This document shows positions 24,723-33,967 of a stretch of 64,000 bases of DNA, piece by piece. The DNA comes from Parvibaculum sp. (GTDB lineage: Bacteria; Pseudomonadota; Alphaproteobacteria; Parvibaculales; Parvibaculaceae). Location of the stretch: NCBI GenBank assembly GCA_031291615.1, contig JARLIS010000061.1, positions 1 through 64,000 on the forward strand, written 5' to 3'. Within the stretch, counting starts at the first letter, position 1, and every line of letters begins with the position of its first letter. A program made the translations under genes and the position numbers. The notes below the pieces were generated by a model. That model saw only the letters and a program-made list of their open reading frames with translations. It made no database searches and had not been told where the DNA came from.

Positions 24723-26303
24723 ATGCGTTACTTCCTCTACTGCCGAAAATCGAGCGAGGCAGAGGACCGTCAGGTTCTCTCCATCGAGAGCCAGCAGGCA
24801 GAAGTGTTGAAACTGCGTGAGGGCAAGCCCGACATGATAATTGTCGGGACGTACGAGGAGAGCAGGAGCGCGAAAGCGCCGGGTCGGCCGCTCTTCGACG
24901 AAATGTTACGCAGGATCGAGCGCGACGAGGCGGACGGCATTATTGCCTGGCACCCCGACCGCTTGGCCCGCAATTCGGTCGATGGCGGGAAGATCATCTA
25001 TCTGCTCGACCAGAAGCGGCTCAAGAATCTGGTCTTTGTCACCTACAGCTTCGAGAACAACCCGCAAGGGAAGTTCATGCTGTCCATTATCTTCGGCTAT
25101 TCGAAGTACTACGTCGACAGCCTCTCGGAGAACGTGAAGCGCGGGAACCGGTTGAAGCGAGAGAAAGGTTGGCTGCCATGCTTGGCACCCATCGGCTACC
25201 TCAACGACCGGGCGGCGAAGACCATCGTCCCCGATCCTGATCGCTTCCCGCTGATCCGTCGCATCTTCGAATTGGGAATGACGGGCAGCTACTCGGTTAA
25301 GGACATTGCGCTACAAACTCAGAAATGGGGCCTCAAGTCGCCGCAGCGGAAGCGAAGTGGCGGCAAGTACCTCGCGCCGGCCGTCGTCTACTACATCCTG
25401 ACCAACCCCTTCTACAGTGGCGTACTCACCCATGACGGTCAGACTATGCCGGGGGCACACCAGCCGGTCGTAACGCGAGAGGAGTTCGGGCGGGTCCAAG
25501 CGGCACTGCGGCGCCCCGGCAAAGCGGCACCAAAGAGGCACGTCTTTGCCTTTACGGGCCTCATGCGCTGCGGGGAGTGCGGCGCGGCGATCACGGCGGA
25601 GCACAAGCGCAATGCCTATGGCTCCCGCTACGTCTATTATCACTGTGCCAAGACGCGGCGCGACGTTCGCTGCACGCAGCGCGTCATTCAGGCCAAGGAC
25701 CTGGAAACACAGCTGCTCGCAATAGTCGAAGGGGTGGCGATCAAACCGCGCATGCACGCAGCCATGCTCAAGCTCCTCCGCGAGAACGGAAAAGATTGGC
25801 ACGCCGAGCAGCAGGCTCGCCTCGCGGTATTGGAGCGTACGACAAAACTACTCGCCCAGGAACGGGCGGCGCTGACGACACTGCGGCTCCGGGAATTGAT
25901 CGACGATGCGGAGTTCATGCGCGAGCGACAGCGAATCGAGCGGGAGGACCAAGCGCTCGCGGAAACCAAAGCAGCAACAGAAAAGGCAAATTGGTTCGAA
26001 CTCGTTCCAAACGTCATTTCGGGGCTCAGCAGAGCCGCCGTTTGGTTTCAAAGCGGCGATGTTGTCATACAACGCAGGCTTCTTGATTCCGTAGCTTCGA
26101 ACTTGGTTCTGACCGACAGAAAAGTCTTATATGACGCCACATTTCCGTTGCCGACGGGTTCGAACTCGGCCGTTCACCCAAACGAGCGGGCCGTGCTTAG
26201 TGATATTCGAACATTGTGGGAAGATCGCGATCCAAAGTTTTTGAAGTTGGTCGATCTCTTCACTGAGCTTCTTGTTCGGGACGAGAAGAAAATGTCTGCC
26301 TAG
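24723..26303 (+). CDS. Large serine recombinase (second)
   Basis: A 526-residue serine recombinase. The catalytic domain opens RYFLYCRKSSEAEDRQVLSI, with the nucleophile serine near residue 10, and continues with IIAWHPDRLARNSVDGG and FMLSIIFGYSKYYVDSLSENVKRG. A recombinase domain follows (SPQRKRSGGKYLAPAVVYYI), then a zinc ribbon (LMRCGECGAA ... YYHCAKTRR ... RCTQR) and a coiled coil. Its 3' end overlaps a convergent small gene. It is unlike the left-end integrase in sequence and may belong to an older element inside the island. Confidence 0.92.
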   Translation: MRYFLYCRKSSEAEDRQVLSIESQQAEVLKLREGKPDMIIVGTYEESRSAKAPGRPLFDEMLRRIERDEADGIIAWHPDRLARNSVDGGKIIYLLDQKRLKNLVFVTYSFENNPQGKFMLSIIFGYSKYYVDSLSENVKRGNRLKREKGWLPCLAPIGYLNDRAAKTIVPDPDRFPLIRRIFELGMTGSYSVKDIALQTQKWGLKSPQRKRSGGKYLAPAVVYYILTNPFYSGVLTHDGQTMPGAHQPVVTREEFGRVQAALRRPGKAAPKRHVFAFTGLMRCGECGAAITAEHKRNAYGSRYVYYHCAKTRRDVRCTQRVIQAKDLETQLLAIVEGVAIKPRMHAAMLKLLRENGKDWHAEQQARLAVLERTTKLLAQERAALTTLRLRELIDDAEFMRERQRIEREDQALAETKAATEKANWFELVPNVISGLSRAAVWFQSGDVVIQRRLLDSVASNLVLTDRKVLYDATFPLPTGSNSAVHPNERAVLSDIRTLWEDRDPKFLKLVDLFTELLVRDEKKMSA

Positions 26304-26457
26304 CATTTCGCTCGCCGGGCAATGGCTGGTAGATCAGCTCATAGAAGAGCAAGAGACGCATCGCACAGACCCGCGCCTCTTCCGGCGACAGCCGAACGCC
26401 ATACTCTTCCTCGCAGATCGTAATGAACTCTTCGAGCCCTTCGCCGCTGATATGCAT
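26260..26457 (-). CDS. Small helical protein, conserved partner type
   Basis: A 65-residue protein with the start taken at ATG 26457 (MHISGEGLEEFITICEEEYG). It is mostly helical and acidic, with a conserved-looking block RLSPEEARVCAMRLLLFYELIY. Short proteins like this occur next to VirD4-like ATPases and serine recombinases on mobile elements. Its 3' end overlaps the recombinase gene by 44 bp on the other strand. Function unknown. Confidence 0.55.
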   Translation of the reverse strand: MHISGEGLEEFITICEEEYGVRLSPEEARVCAMRLLLFYELIYQPLPGERNARQTFSSRPEQEAQ

Positions 26458-26567
26458 ATCGTACCAGCGTACCGAATGAATTGTCCGCCCATCAGTCCTC
26501 CTGCTGCATCCATGCCGATGCATCCGTCGGACCTGACGCAGCTCTCCTCGTGATTATCCTTGAGTGA

Positions 26568-27743
26568 ATGGAGCGTAACCCATTCATCTCATACTTTGCC
26601 CTCACCAACGGCCGCCCGCCAAGTCGCCGGTTTGGCATCAAACAGGCGGATCGTCTGTCCCATGTTTATGCGATCGGCAAGACCGGCACAGGAAAATCAA
26701 CACTCCTGCACACTCTGGTTCAACAAGACCTCTTTGCACGAAGGGGGTTTTGTCTCGTGGACCCGCACGGCGATCTCGCCGACAAGGTTGCAGCGGACGC
26801 CCAACAGTCAGGTCGCACCGACATTATATATTGGAACGTGCCTGATGCTTCATCGCCCTATGGCTACAACCCGCTTCGCCATGTGCGTGCCGAGAAACGT
26901 TCCTTGGCCGTCTCAGGCATTCTCGAAGCATTCAAGAAGCTCTGGGACGATGCCTGGGGACCGCGCATGGAGCATATCTTGCGCAACGCGCTCTATGCGC
27001 TGCTCGAAACCCCTGATGCCATTCTGTCGGATATACTCCGTCTCATATCGGACGAGGTTTTCCGCAAAAGCGTGGCCCACCAAGTCACGAATGAGCCCGT
27101 GCGAGACTTCTGGTTGAAGGAATTTCCGCAATATTCCTTCCGCTACCGAGCCGACGGCATCGCACCAATCCAGAACAAGGTGGGCGCGTTCCTTGCCGAT
27201 CCGACGCTTCGCCGTATCCTGACGGCACCGCAACAAGACCTGCATCTGCGGCAGCTCATGGATGCCGGCGGCGGCCTCATCGTCAATCTCGCGAAAGGAG
27301 AAATCGGCGAAGACAGCGCCAACCTTCTCGGCAGTTTGCTAGTGACGACCATTGGGCTTGCGGCATTCAGCCGAGCGGAGACGGAGCAGTCGATACGGCG
27401 GCCGTTCTTCGTCTACATCGACGAATTTCAGAGCTTTACAACGCTTTCCACTGCCAACATGGCATCGGAGCTACGGAAATATGGGATCGGCCTCACTCTG
27501 GCCCACCAGTATCTTCATCAGCTCGAACTGGACGTTCGCCACGCCGTGATCGGCAACGCCGGCACGCTCATCGTTTTTCGGGTCGGCGCAGAGGACGCTA
27601 CCTTTCTTGCGCGGGAGTTCTCGCCGACATTCCAGATGGAAGACCTGCTCAACCTCCCGAACTACCAAGTCTTTCTCAAGCTCATGATTGATGGGGCACC
27701 GAGTAGACCATTCAGCGCCGATACCGTATCGCCACGCATGTAA
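26568..27743 (+). CDS. VirD4/HerA-like DNA-translocating ATPase
   Basis: A 391-residue ATPase resembling type IV secretion coupling proteins and DUF87/HerA helicases. It has Walker A YAIGKTGTGKSTLLHTLVQQ (about 34-53), then LVDPHGDLADKV, a helical insert, INLAKGEIGEDSA, Walker B FFVYIDEFQSFT (about 278-289), and LRKYGIGLTLAHQYLHQL near the C-terminus. It has no predicted membrane segments and no relaxase nearby, so conjugative function is not supported; mobilisation help or defence are alternatives. Confidence 0.85.
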   Translation: MERNPFISYFALTNGRPPSRRFGIKQADRLSHVYAIGKTGTGKSTLLHTLVQQDLFARRGFCLVDPHGDLADKVAADAQQSGRTDIIYWNVPDASSPYGYNPLRHVRAEKRSLAVSGILEAFKKLWDDAWGPRMEHILRNALYALLETPDAILSDILRLISDEVFRKSVAHQVTNEPVRDFWLKEFPQYSFRYRADGIAPIQNKVGAFLADPTLRRILTAPQQDLHLRQLMDAGGGLIVNLAKGEIGEDSANLLGSLLVTTIGLAAFSRAETEQSIRRPFFVYIDEFQSFTTLSTANMASELRKYGIGLTLAHQYLHQLELDVRHAVIGNAGTLIVFRVGAEDATFLAREFSPTFQMEDLLNLPNYQVFLKLMIDGAPSRPFSADTVSPRM

Positions 27744-27783
27744 TTATGGCGCGCCGCGGCGCAAAATAAGCAAGGGGGCGGGC

Positions 27784-28104
27784 CTATTTTTGTTCCCAGC
27801 CGACGACGATACCGTTCTCCAATTTTACGCGACTACCAAACCGATTTTTGCCAGTCATGTTGTATTTGAAGGTCTCGCTCACTTTCGTTTTGAATATTTT
27901 ATGGTCCTTGGCTACGGGCCGGCCCCAGGACTCTATGAGCTGTTCTTCAGACATGCCCTGCCAGACCTTGGCGTTCATGATGTCGTCCACCACGCGCACG
28001 TCACCATATTTGGCCATGAGGCGCTCACGCCGCTTCGTGTCCAGATAAATCTTGATCGCAACTACAAAGCCAATCACGGCCACGATAATTAAAACGTATC
28101 CCAT
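27784..28104 (-). CDS. Small membrane protein with BamE/SmpA-like domain
   Basis: A 106-residue protein. Start ATG 28104 lies six bases after GGGGGA. It has one N-terminal membrane segment (YVLIIVAVIGFVVAIKIYL), then a region with the look of a SmpA/BamE-like fold (WQGMSEEQLIESWGRPVAKD then VKLENGIVVGWEQK). In BamE-type domains the G-M-x-x-x-x-V/L-x-x-x-x-G-x-P pattern is typical. Its role on the island is unknown. Confidence 0.6.
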   Translation of the reverse strand: MGYVLIIVAVIGFVVAIKIYLDTKRRERLMAKYGDVRVVDDIMNAKVWQGMSEEQLIESWGRPVAKDHKIFKTKVSETFKYNMTGKNRFGSRVKLENGIVVGWEQK

Positions 28105-28324
28105 GCTCACTCCCCCAGCAGGATAGATCGATTAGCTCGGCGGCTACCTTGCAAAAATCTGTCAGGCAAACCCTGCAAAACTCAGACTTCTGACTTACAT
28201 ATCGACTGCGGGGCCCGCGCGGTATCTGTCAGCAAACCCCATAATATTTAGACACTTGCTCTTTGGTAGCAGCAAGAGCGATATTTCGATTGAGATTTCG
28301 GTAATAAAACCTCAAGGGGCGGGT

Positions 28325-29002
28325 ATGACAGATTTCGAGCAGGTTCCATTTGGAGCGGCAGAATTCTCCGACAATCCAGAAGATCGTTGTGCCTGCATAC
28401 TGCTGCTCGATACATCCGGGTCGATGGGCGGTCGCCCAATTGCGGAACTCAACGCCGGACTGATCACATTCAAGGACGAATTAGCCGCTGATGCTCTCGC
28501 AGCCAAGCGAGTTGAAGTCGCCGTGGTGAACTTCGGACCGGTCAACGTGGCTGCGGATTTCCAGACTGCGGATAACTTCCTGCCTCCCGTGCTCAACGCC
28601 AACGCGGACACTCCCATGGGGGCAGCCATTGCTATGGCGGTTGACATGATTGAGCAGAGAAAGGCCGTCTATCGTCAGAACGGTGTCGGCTACTATCGTC
28701 CCTGGATTTTTCTCATTACCGACGGTGCGCCGACCGATGACTGGACGCATGCCGCAGCCGTCATCCGCGAAGGCGAGCAATCGAAGAAGTTTTCATTCTT
28801 TGCGGTCGGCGTAGAGGGCGCAAATTTCGAGATACTGGGGAGGATATCGAAGCGAGCGCCCCTTCATCTAAAGGAGCTTCGCTTCCGTGATCTTTTCTCC
28901 TGGCTCTCAAATTCGCTCAGCTCGGTATCACACTCGCAAACGACGGACGAAGTGCCGCTAGAAAATCCGATTACCCCCGATGGATGGGCCACCGTTGGAT
29001 GA
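28325..29002 (+). CDS. VWA-domain protein, TerY-like
   Basis: A 225-residue von Willebrand A protein. The metal-site motif is intact: [13 protein letters not shown] (about 28-40), then T in ADTPMGAAI and D in [12 protein letters not shown]. Such TerY-type proteins form a conserved triad with a PP2C phosphatase and a protein kinase (TerY-P triad), first described with tellurite-resistance and stress systems. Here the PP2C and kinase genes follow, each overlapping the previous stop by ATGA. The start is ATG 28325 after GGGGCGGGT. Confidence 0.87.
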   Translation: MTDFEQVPFGAAEFSDNPEDRCACILLLDTSGSMGGRPIAELNAGLITFKDELAADALAAKRVEVAVVNFGPVNVAADFQTADNFLPPVLNANADTPMGAAIAMAVDMIEQRKAVYRQNGVGYYRPWIFLITDGAPTDDWTHAAAVIREGEQSKKFSFFAVGVEGANFEILGRISKRAPLHLKELRFRDLFSWLSNSLSSVSHSQTTDEVPLENPITPDGWATVG

Positions 29003-29805
29003 ACTCGTCCGGATGGAAAGTTGCTCTCGCCTCGGAAATCGGCACATCCCATCTAAGTGGCGGAACGCCTTGTCAGGACTTCTCTCTGGCTAAAGTTCTA
29101 GAGGGTCCGAACAAGGAGACACTTTTATACATCGTCGTTGCCGACGGCGCCGGAAGCGCGAGCCGAGCCGAACGTGGGGCAGAGATCGCCTGTACCACCG
29201 TCGCGAACGCAATCGAACTTCACTGGGCCGGCGGTGGATCAGTCGATGCGATTGATCGTATTTTGGCCGCTCGTTGGATAGAGCAGGCTCGCGAGGCAAT
29301 TGTCGAGCAGGCGGCGAGCGAGGGACTCGTCCCCCGCGATTTTGCCTGTACCCTGTTGTTCGCCGTCGTCGGTGATAATTCTTCCGCGTTCGTTCAAATT
29401 GGCGACGGGGCCATCGTCGTATCCGGAGCGCCGGAAGACGGGTGGTGCTGGGTGCATTGGCCCCAGCGCGGAGAATTTGCCAACACGACGTACTTCGTAA
29501 CGGATGAAGCGGCGCTCGATCTATTCGCCTTTGATTTGAGCAAAGGGCGAATCGAAGAGGTGGCGGTCTTCACGGATGGCATCGAGCGGCTGGCTCTCCA
29601 CTACGCGTCAAGGTCGGCGCACGAGCCGTTCTTCGCCGGTGTATTTCCTCCAATTCGGGCGCTCGATGCCGGAGGAATCGATGCAGGCATGTCTTCCGCG
29701 CTCGGGCGCTACTTATCGTCGCCCAAGGTATGCGAGCGGACCGATGATGACAAAACACTCGTCCTCGCTACTCGTCGCTCAAAAATTGAAGCGAGCGCGG
29801 CATGA
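28999..29805 (+). CDS. PP2C-family protein phosphatase
   Basis: A 268-residue PP2C-type phosphatase starting at ATG 28999, whose ATGA overlaps the VWA stop. Motifs: [31 protein letters not shown] (metal-binding DG), [21 protein letters not shown] and [10 protein letters not shown] near the end. It should remove phosphate from Ser/Thr targets, most simply the kinase encoded next. Its own stop overlaps the kinase start as ATGA. Confidence 0.88.
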   Translation: MNSSGWKVALASEIGTSHLSGGTPCQDFSLAKVLEGPNKETLLYIVVADGAGSASRAERGAEIACTTVANAIELHWAGGGSVDAIDRILAARWIEQAREAIVEQAASEGLVPRDFACTLLFAVVGDNSSAFVQIGDGAIVVSGAPEDGWCWVHWPQRGEFANTTYFVTDEAALDLFAFDLSKGRIEEVAVFTDGIERLALHYASRSAHEPFFAGVFPPIRALDAGGIDAGMSSALGRYLSSPKVCERTDDDKTLVLATRRSKIEASAA

Positions 29806-31754
29806 CTGCGAAGGCGCTTCCGTTTGTGAAGAGCGAACGAGGTGTCGTCAGATTAACTGAACCGATCGCCCGAGGGGGCGAAGGTACGATCTATGGTGTC
29901 GATGGTCAGCCACTGTTGGTCGCGAAGATCTACCACAAAGCGGTTTCGTCGGAGAAAGCCCAGAAGCTCGAACTTGTTATGGCAACACGCTCCGAGCAAC
30001 TTGCAGCTATGACGGCTTGGCCTGCGGAGATTTTGCGAACGAGTAGCGGCGCGGTATGCGGCTTCCTTATGCCCCGCGTGAAGGGCCATAAGGATATCCA
30101 TCTGCTTTATAGCCCCAAGAGCCGCCGCAGCGAGTTCCCGAATGCCGATTGGCGGTTTCTCGTGCGTGTGGCGAGCAACGTAGCACGCGCGTTTTCTGCC
30201 GTTCACCAAGCGGGGCATGTAATCGGCGACGTCAACCACGGAAGCGTCGTTGTATCGCAGCAGGCTACGGTCAAGCTCATCGATTGCGACAGCTTCCAGA
30301 TATCAGCGGCCGGGAAGTGTTTTCCGTGTGAAGTTGGGATACCGACCTTCACGCCGCCCGAGCTACAAGGACAACCATTTCGCGGAATGGTGCGGACGGC
30401 CAACCACGACAATTTTGGCTTGTCGGTCTTGATTTTCATGCTTCTGTTCATGAACAGGCACCCTTTTGCGGGGCGCTTTCGTGGTGCCGGGGACATGCCG
30501 ATCGATAAAGCTATCAAGGAATTTCGCTTCGCTTACGGCATCAGCCATGCGCTAGCGCAAATGGACCCGCCTCCGAATGTCCTGCAGCTCCGAAACATTT
30601 CTCAACCAGTTGCTAGTTTGTTTGAACGAGCGTTCGCTCGCGGGAGCACTTCGCCAGGTGCTCGTCCCTCCGCTATACAATGGGCGACCACGCTCGCGGA
30701 TTTAGAAAAGCAGCTCAAACAGTGCAAATTAAATGCATCGCACTACTACTCTGATGCTGGTGACGGCTGCCCATGGTGTGGTCTGGAGGCTGCCAACGGG
30801 GTCGTTTTGTTCAACGTCTTTGTCAAAGCCGGATCGGGTGGCGGAACCTTCAACATAGATGTCATTTGGCAACAGATTTCATCGATCCCCTCGCCCGGAC
30901 CAGCTCCAGCTCTGAAATCTCCATCGGAATTTGGTGCGATCAAACCAGCCGCCGGCGCAGTAGAAGCTGGGCACGCGCAGCAATATTTTCAAATCGCGCA
31001 AGTGGTTTTCCCGTTGGCCACTCTCATATTCGGAATTGGGTTTGAGCCATCACTTACCTTTCTTTGGGTAGTCGCGGGAATTTTGACTTTTGCGGGTATA
31101 CGGAGTGGCTTTAAGCCGACTGCTTCTGAAGCATTCAGACCCGTTCTGAAAATGGCCGACGCCAACTGGCACACGGCAAAATCTCGCTACGATCGGGAGG
31201 CCGGAGATCAACGGTTTCGCCAGAAGCTATCTTCGTTGGAGGAGCAGCGCACGAAATGGCGGAACCTGCCGACGGTACGACAAAATCGATATCAGCAGTT
31301 GGTGCGAGACGTGGAGAAAAGTCAGCGCCAACGGTATTTGGAAGGAATCTACATTGAAAACGCCAAAATTCAGGGAATCGGCCCGGGCCGGAAGGCTATG
31401 TTGGAGAGCTACAACATTGAGACGGCGTGGGATGTGCGATCAGCCAACATTGTGCAGGTGCCGGGATTTGGGCCTGCATTAACGAGCCAACTCATGGCTT
31501 GGCGACAGAGCGTCGAGGCCCATTTCCTCTTTGATCCGCGTAAAGGAGTAGACGCACGAGATATTGCCGCGCTGGATCGAGACATAGCCAACGAGAAAAG
31601 AACTCTGGAGCAGGCTCTACGAGCGGGGTCTCAGGAGCTGACCCAAATTCGGCATCAAACTATGGTCCAACGCTCCGCCCTTAAACTTCAGGCTGAACAA
31701 GCGCTGCAAAGCCACCTGCAAGCCCAGGCGGATGGGAAGGCAGCGAGGCTTTGA
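29802..31754 (+). CDS. Protein kinase with C-terminal membrane segments and HhH motif
   Basis: A 650-residue protein. N-terminal kinase domain: glycine-loop ARGGEGTIYGV, lysine in LVAKIYHK, catalytic loop GHVIGDVNHGSVVVS (D kept, altered from HRD), and LIDCDSFQI in the DFG place. The middle has two hydrophobic segments (VVFPLATLIFGIGF and LTFLWVVAGILTFAGI). The C-terminal part has a coiled coil with a helix-hairpin-helix pair (IQGIGPGRKAMLESY and IVQVPGFGPALTSQL) typical of DNA-binding proteins. It completes the TerY-P triad. Confidence 0.85.
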   Translation: MTAKALPFVKSERGVVRLTEPIARGGEGTIYGVDGQPLLVAKIYHKAVSSEKAQKLELVMATRSEQLAAMTAWPAEILRTSSGAVCGFLMPRVKGHKDIHLLYSPKSRRSEFPNADWRFLVRVASNVARAFSAVHQAGHVIGDVNHGSVVVSQQATVKLIDCDSFQISAAGKCFPCEVGIPTFTPPELQGQPFRGMVRTANHDNFGLSVLIFMLLFMNRHPFAGRFRGAGDMPIDKAIKEFRFAYGISHALAQMDPPPNVLQLRNISQPVASLFERAFARGSTSPGARPSAIQWATTLADLEKQLKQCKLNASHYYSDAGDGCPWCGLEAANGVVLFNVFVKAGSGGGTFNIDVIWQQISSIPSPGPAPALKSPSEFGAIKPAAGAVEAGHAQQYFQIAQVVFPLATLIFGIGFEPSLTFLWVVAGILTFAGIRSGFKPTASEAFRPVLKMADANWHTAKSRYDREAGDQRFRQKLSSLEEQRTKWRNLPTVRQNRYQQLVRDVEKSQRQRYLEGIYIENAKIQGIGPGRKAMLESYNIETAWDVRSANIVQVPGFGPALTSQLMAWRQSVEAHFLFDPRKGVDARDIAALDRDIANEKRTLEQALRAGSQELTQIRHQTMVQRSALKLQAEQALQSHLQAQADGKAARL

Positions 31755-31994
31755 ATACGCGCAGCTCTATCCCGCGGGTTGTGAGACCAAAATCTCTTTC
31801 TGTTTCTGATGAAAATATGCGTCCTCAGTTGGCGCACGGCGTGCGCGTCGCCCTCAGAGAGAATATCGAAATCGGAATTTGCCTATTGACCGAATCGGAG
31901 AATCGACATCGAGTCCAAAGCCAGCAGCGGTGTATGAGCAGTTATTTTCTCTCTCTAGCCGCATGCTCAGGTCACCCAACTTTGGGGGTCTCAC

Positions 31995-33221
31995 ATGGGA
32001 CTCGTGGAAAAACCAGGGCTACTGCAAAGCGCTTCGGCGAAGATAAGCGATGCGGACCTCATTGGACGAAAGTTTGTCGTTCACGACCCAGAAAGTCTGC
32101 CATATAGCAGAACGCTGCCTGAGAATTATCAAACGGCAACGATCGAGTACTGGTACGACGTGACACCGCCAAAAAATGTCCGTGGGCATCCCTATGTTTG
32201 GTGCTCGCATGATGGAAAGCGTACCCATTGGAAGGGGTATGTGATGAAAACCGAAGACGGAGTTCTCTTCCTGCTCGGTCATGATTGCGGCAGCGATTTA
32301 TACGGACTGGACTTCAATCTGGTCGCCCGCGATTTTAACCAGATGCGCGATCGTCAAGGGTATGTCCTGCAGGTGGTCGAGACGCTGGCGCTCTTCCCCA
32401 CATTCCTGGGTGAGTTGAGAAGCGCGGTGGAACATCCCGGAATTCAAAAAATTGAGTCGATGCGCAATGCGCTCGGACGCTCGATGCCACATCTACATCA
32501 TCAGTTGGTCACGGCTCTTCGACGCGCCGATGGCCAGCTTTTTTTGACACGAAGGGTCCGCGACTATGCGGCAGAGCGTCGTCGAGCTGATCGCCATGGT
32601 GCGGAAGATGAAGAGCTAAATCGCGCACGAAGCACCATGACATTGACGCGGTGGAAAGATTTGCGCGACGACCTTCGTTATGCGAGGGCGGATGACAAAG
32701 GCGAGCTTTATAAGTTCGAAGAGGTACCTGCTGGGTATGTCAGAGGTGGCGCGTTTTTGATCGTTAAGCCTTCGCCACAAGAGGCGTTGATAGATTATCA
32801 AAAAGAACTTCAGTCAATTTATCATGAACTTAACGACCAATCTTGCCGTCGTTCCACGGCCTATTATCGTCTGCAATTTCCGAAGCTCCGCGATGCGTTG
32901 CGCGGCATCGAGCACAGTCTGAGATCGCTGAAAGCGGCGGCGCTATTTGGCGAAGAGCAACATCTTCAAGGGTTGGCCCGATGGGCGTCACAGGAAGCTG
33001 AATGCCAAGGTCAATATAGAGTGGAAGGGAATCGCCTAATTTGGGAACGATCGCGACAAGACATAATGATTGAGATGCCAACGGACATTGACCTGCCGGA
33101 ACTGCCCAGCATCAAAAACCTCTTGAGCGCTGCCGGAGAAAATGATGGGACGCTCGGCGAGAGTGGAGACCAAAGTTTGGATCATTCGTCACGTAGTGAG
33201 TTTCGAATGCCGATCTTGTAG
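31995..33221 (+). CDS. TerY-P-associated protein of unknown function
   Basis: A 408-residue soluble protein starting at ATG 31995 after GGGGG. It contains a C/H-rich patch (YVWCSHDGKRTHWKGYVM ... FLLGHDCGSDLYG, about 68-98) that could bind a metal. A long charged helical part follows (about 170-330), rich in arginine and glutamate. It follows the VWA-PP2C-kinase triad after a 240-bp gap that holds no convincing gene. It may be the effector or substrate of the triad, which is inference. No family recognised. Confidence 0.7.
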   Translation: MGLVEKPGLLQSASAKISDADLIGRKFVVHDPESLPYSRTLPENYQTATIEYWYDVTPPKNVRGHPYVWCSHDGKRTHWKGYVMKTEDGVLFLLGHDCGSDLYGLDFNLVARDFNQMRDRQGYVLQVVETLALFPTFLGELRSAVEHPGIQKIESMRNALGRSMPHLHHQLVTALRRADGQLFLTRRVRDYAAERRRADRHGAEDEELNRARSTMTLTRWKDLRDDLRYARADDKGELYKFEEVPAGYVRGGAFLIVKPSPQEALIDYQKELQSIYHELNDQSCRRSTAYYRLQFPKLRDALRGIEHSLRSLKAAALFGEEQHLQGLARWASQEAECQGQYRVEGNRLIWERSRQDIMIEMPTDIDLPELPSIKNLLSAAGENDGTLGESGDQSLDHSSRSEFRMPIL

Positions 33222-33366
33222 TAGCCTCCTCATACCTTTGTAAAAGCCAGCACACTGTGATCGAGTGAAATTGTGAAATTCATCCGTGTCCTGTTGACAA
33301 GGGCGGAGCGCATGGCTCAGCTTAGATGTTGTTCAACACGACCAGCCAATTGAATTGGAGAGGAAT

Positions 33367-33501
33367 GTGACGACTTCGAAAAAGGATGCGAGCAAAGCAT
33401 CAAAGCTGCTGCGTGAAAGCAAGAACAAGACCGTCCGGTCGGTTGCAGGGTCCGACTTGGCGCAGGCTAAGCACAAAGCGAAGGGCGGAAAGAAGAGGTA
33501 A
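33367..33501 (+). CDS. Small basic protein (44 residues)
   Basis: GTG 33367 follows GGAGAGGAAT, a good ribosome site. The 44-residue product is highly basic (KKDASKASKLLRESKNK ... KHKAKGGKKR) with no hydrophobic stretch, so it probably binds nucleic acid or is a small regulator. Function unknown. Confidence 0.5.
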   Translation: MTTSKKDASKASKLLRESKNKTVRSVAGSDLAQAKHKAKGGKKR

Positions 33502-33580
33502 GCGACACAAGTTGCCATTTGCGACCCTTAGTCAGGAGTGCGTTCAGTAGTCGAGTACCCATCAACAAACGGGGGTGCAT

Positions 33581-33967
33581 ATGAAACTACTGTTGCGTCG
33601 GGATCAGCAGGCAGGGGGATTGCTGGGCAAGACCGTCACCTTTTCCCTCAGCGTGCGCGCCGAACTCACCGATGACGAGAAGGCGAACATTGCCAAGTAC
33701 AAGCTTGGCAAGACCGTCTTGTATACGAACGCCGAGGGGCCAGACCCCAAAGATTTAGGGCTGCGGCATATCGGCTATGCCCTTGCCTACAAGATGCTCA
33801 ACCTTTCGCTGAGCGTTGATGATCTCCAGAACGGCAAACAGATCGCCTGCCAAGAGATCACGGAGATGCTGGCCGTCGAGGAGCAGATCAAGAAAGCGGC
33901 CGAAACCTTCAAGCTCGTCCTCGAATCGGCCGCGCGCTTCGGCGGGGACGAGGTTCTTGAGTTCTAA
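33581..33967 (+). CDS. Small protein paired with HerA-nuclease gene
   Basis: A 128-residue protein, start ATG 33581 with GGGGG five bases upstream. N-terminal strands (MKLLLRRDQ, TVTFSLSVRAEL) precede helical segments (NIAKYKLGKTVLY; EITEMLAVEEQIKKAAETF). It overlaps the downstream 903-residue ATPase gene by 11 bp, so translation is coupled and the two products probably interact. No family recognised. Confidence 0.7.
   Translation: MKLLLRRDQQAGGLLGKTVTFSLSVRAELTDDEKANIAKYKLGKTVLYTNAEGPDPKDLGLRHIGYALAYKMLNLSLSVDDLQNGKQIACQEITEMLAVEEQIKKAAETFKLVLESAARFGGDEVLEF

Noticed and set aside
31755-31994. A 118-codon frame starting at 31751
   Set aside because: It overlaps the next gene's start by over 100 bp, begins at TTG inside the kinase stop and has no recognisable features.
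33816-33956. N-terminal extension of the HerA-nuclease frame
   Set aside because: It lies inside the upstream coding gene in another frame and encodes a serine/arginine-rich low-complexity stretch; TTG 33957 fits better.
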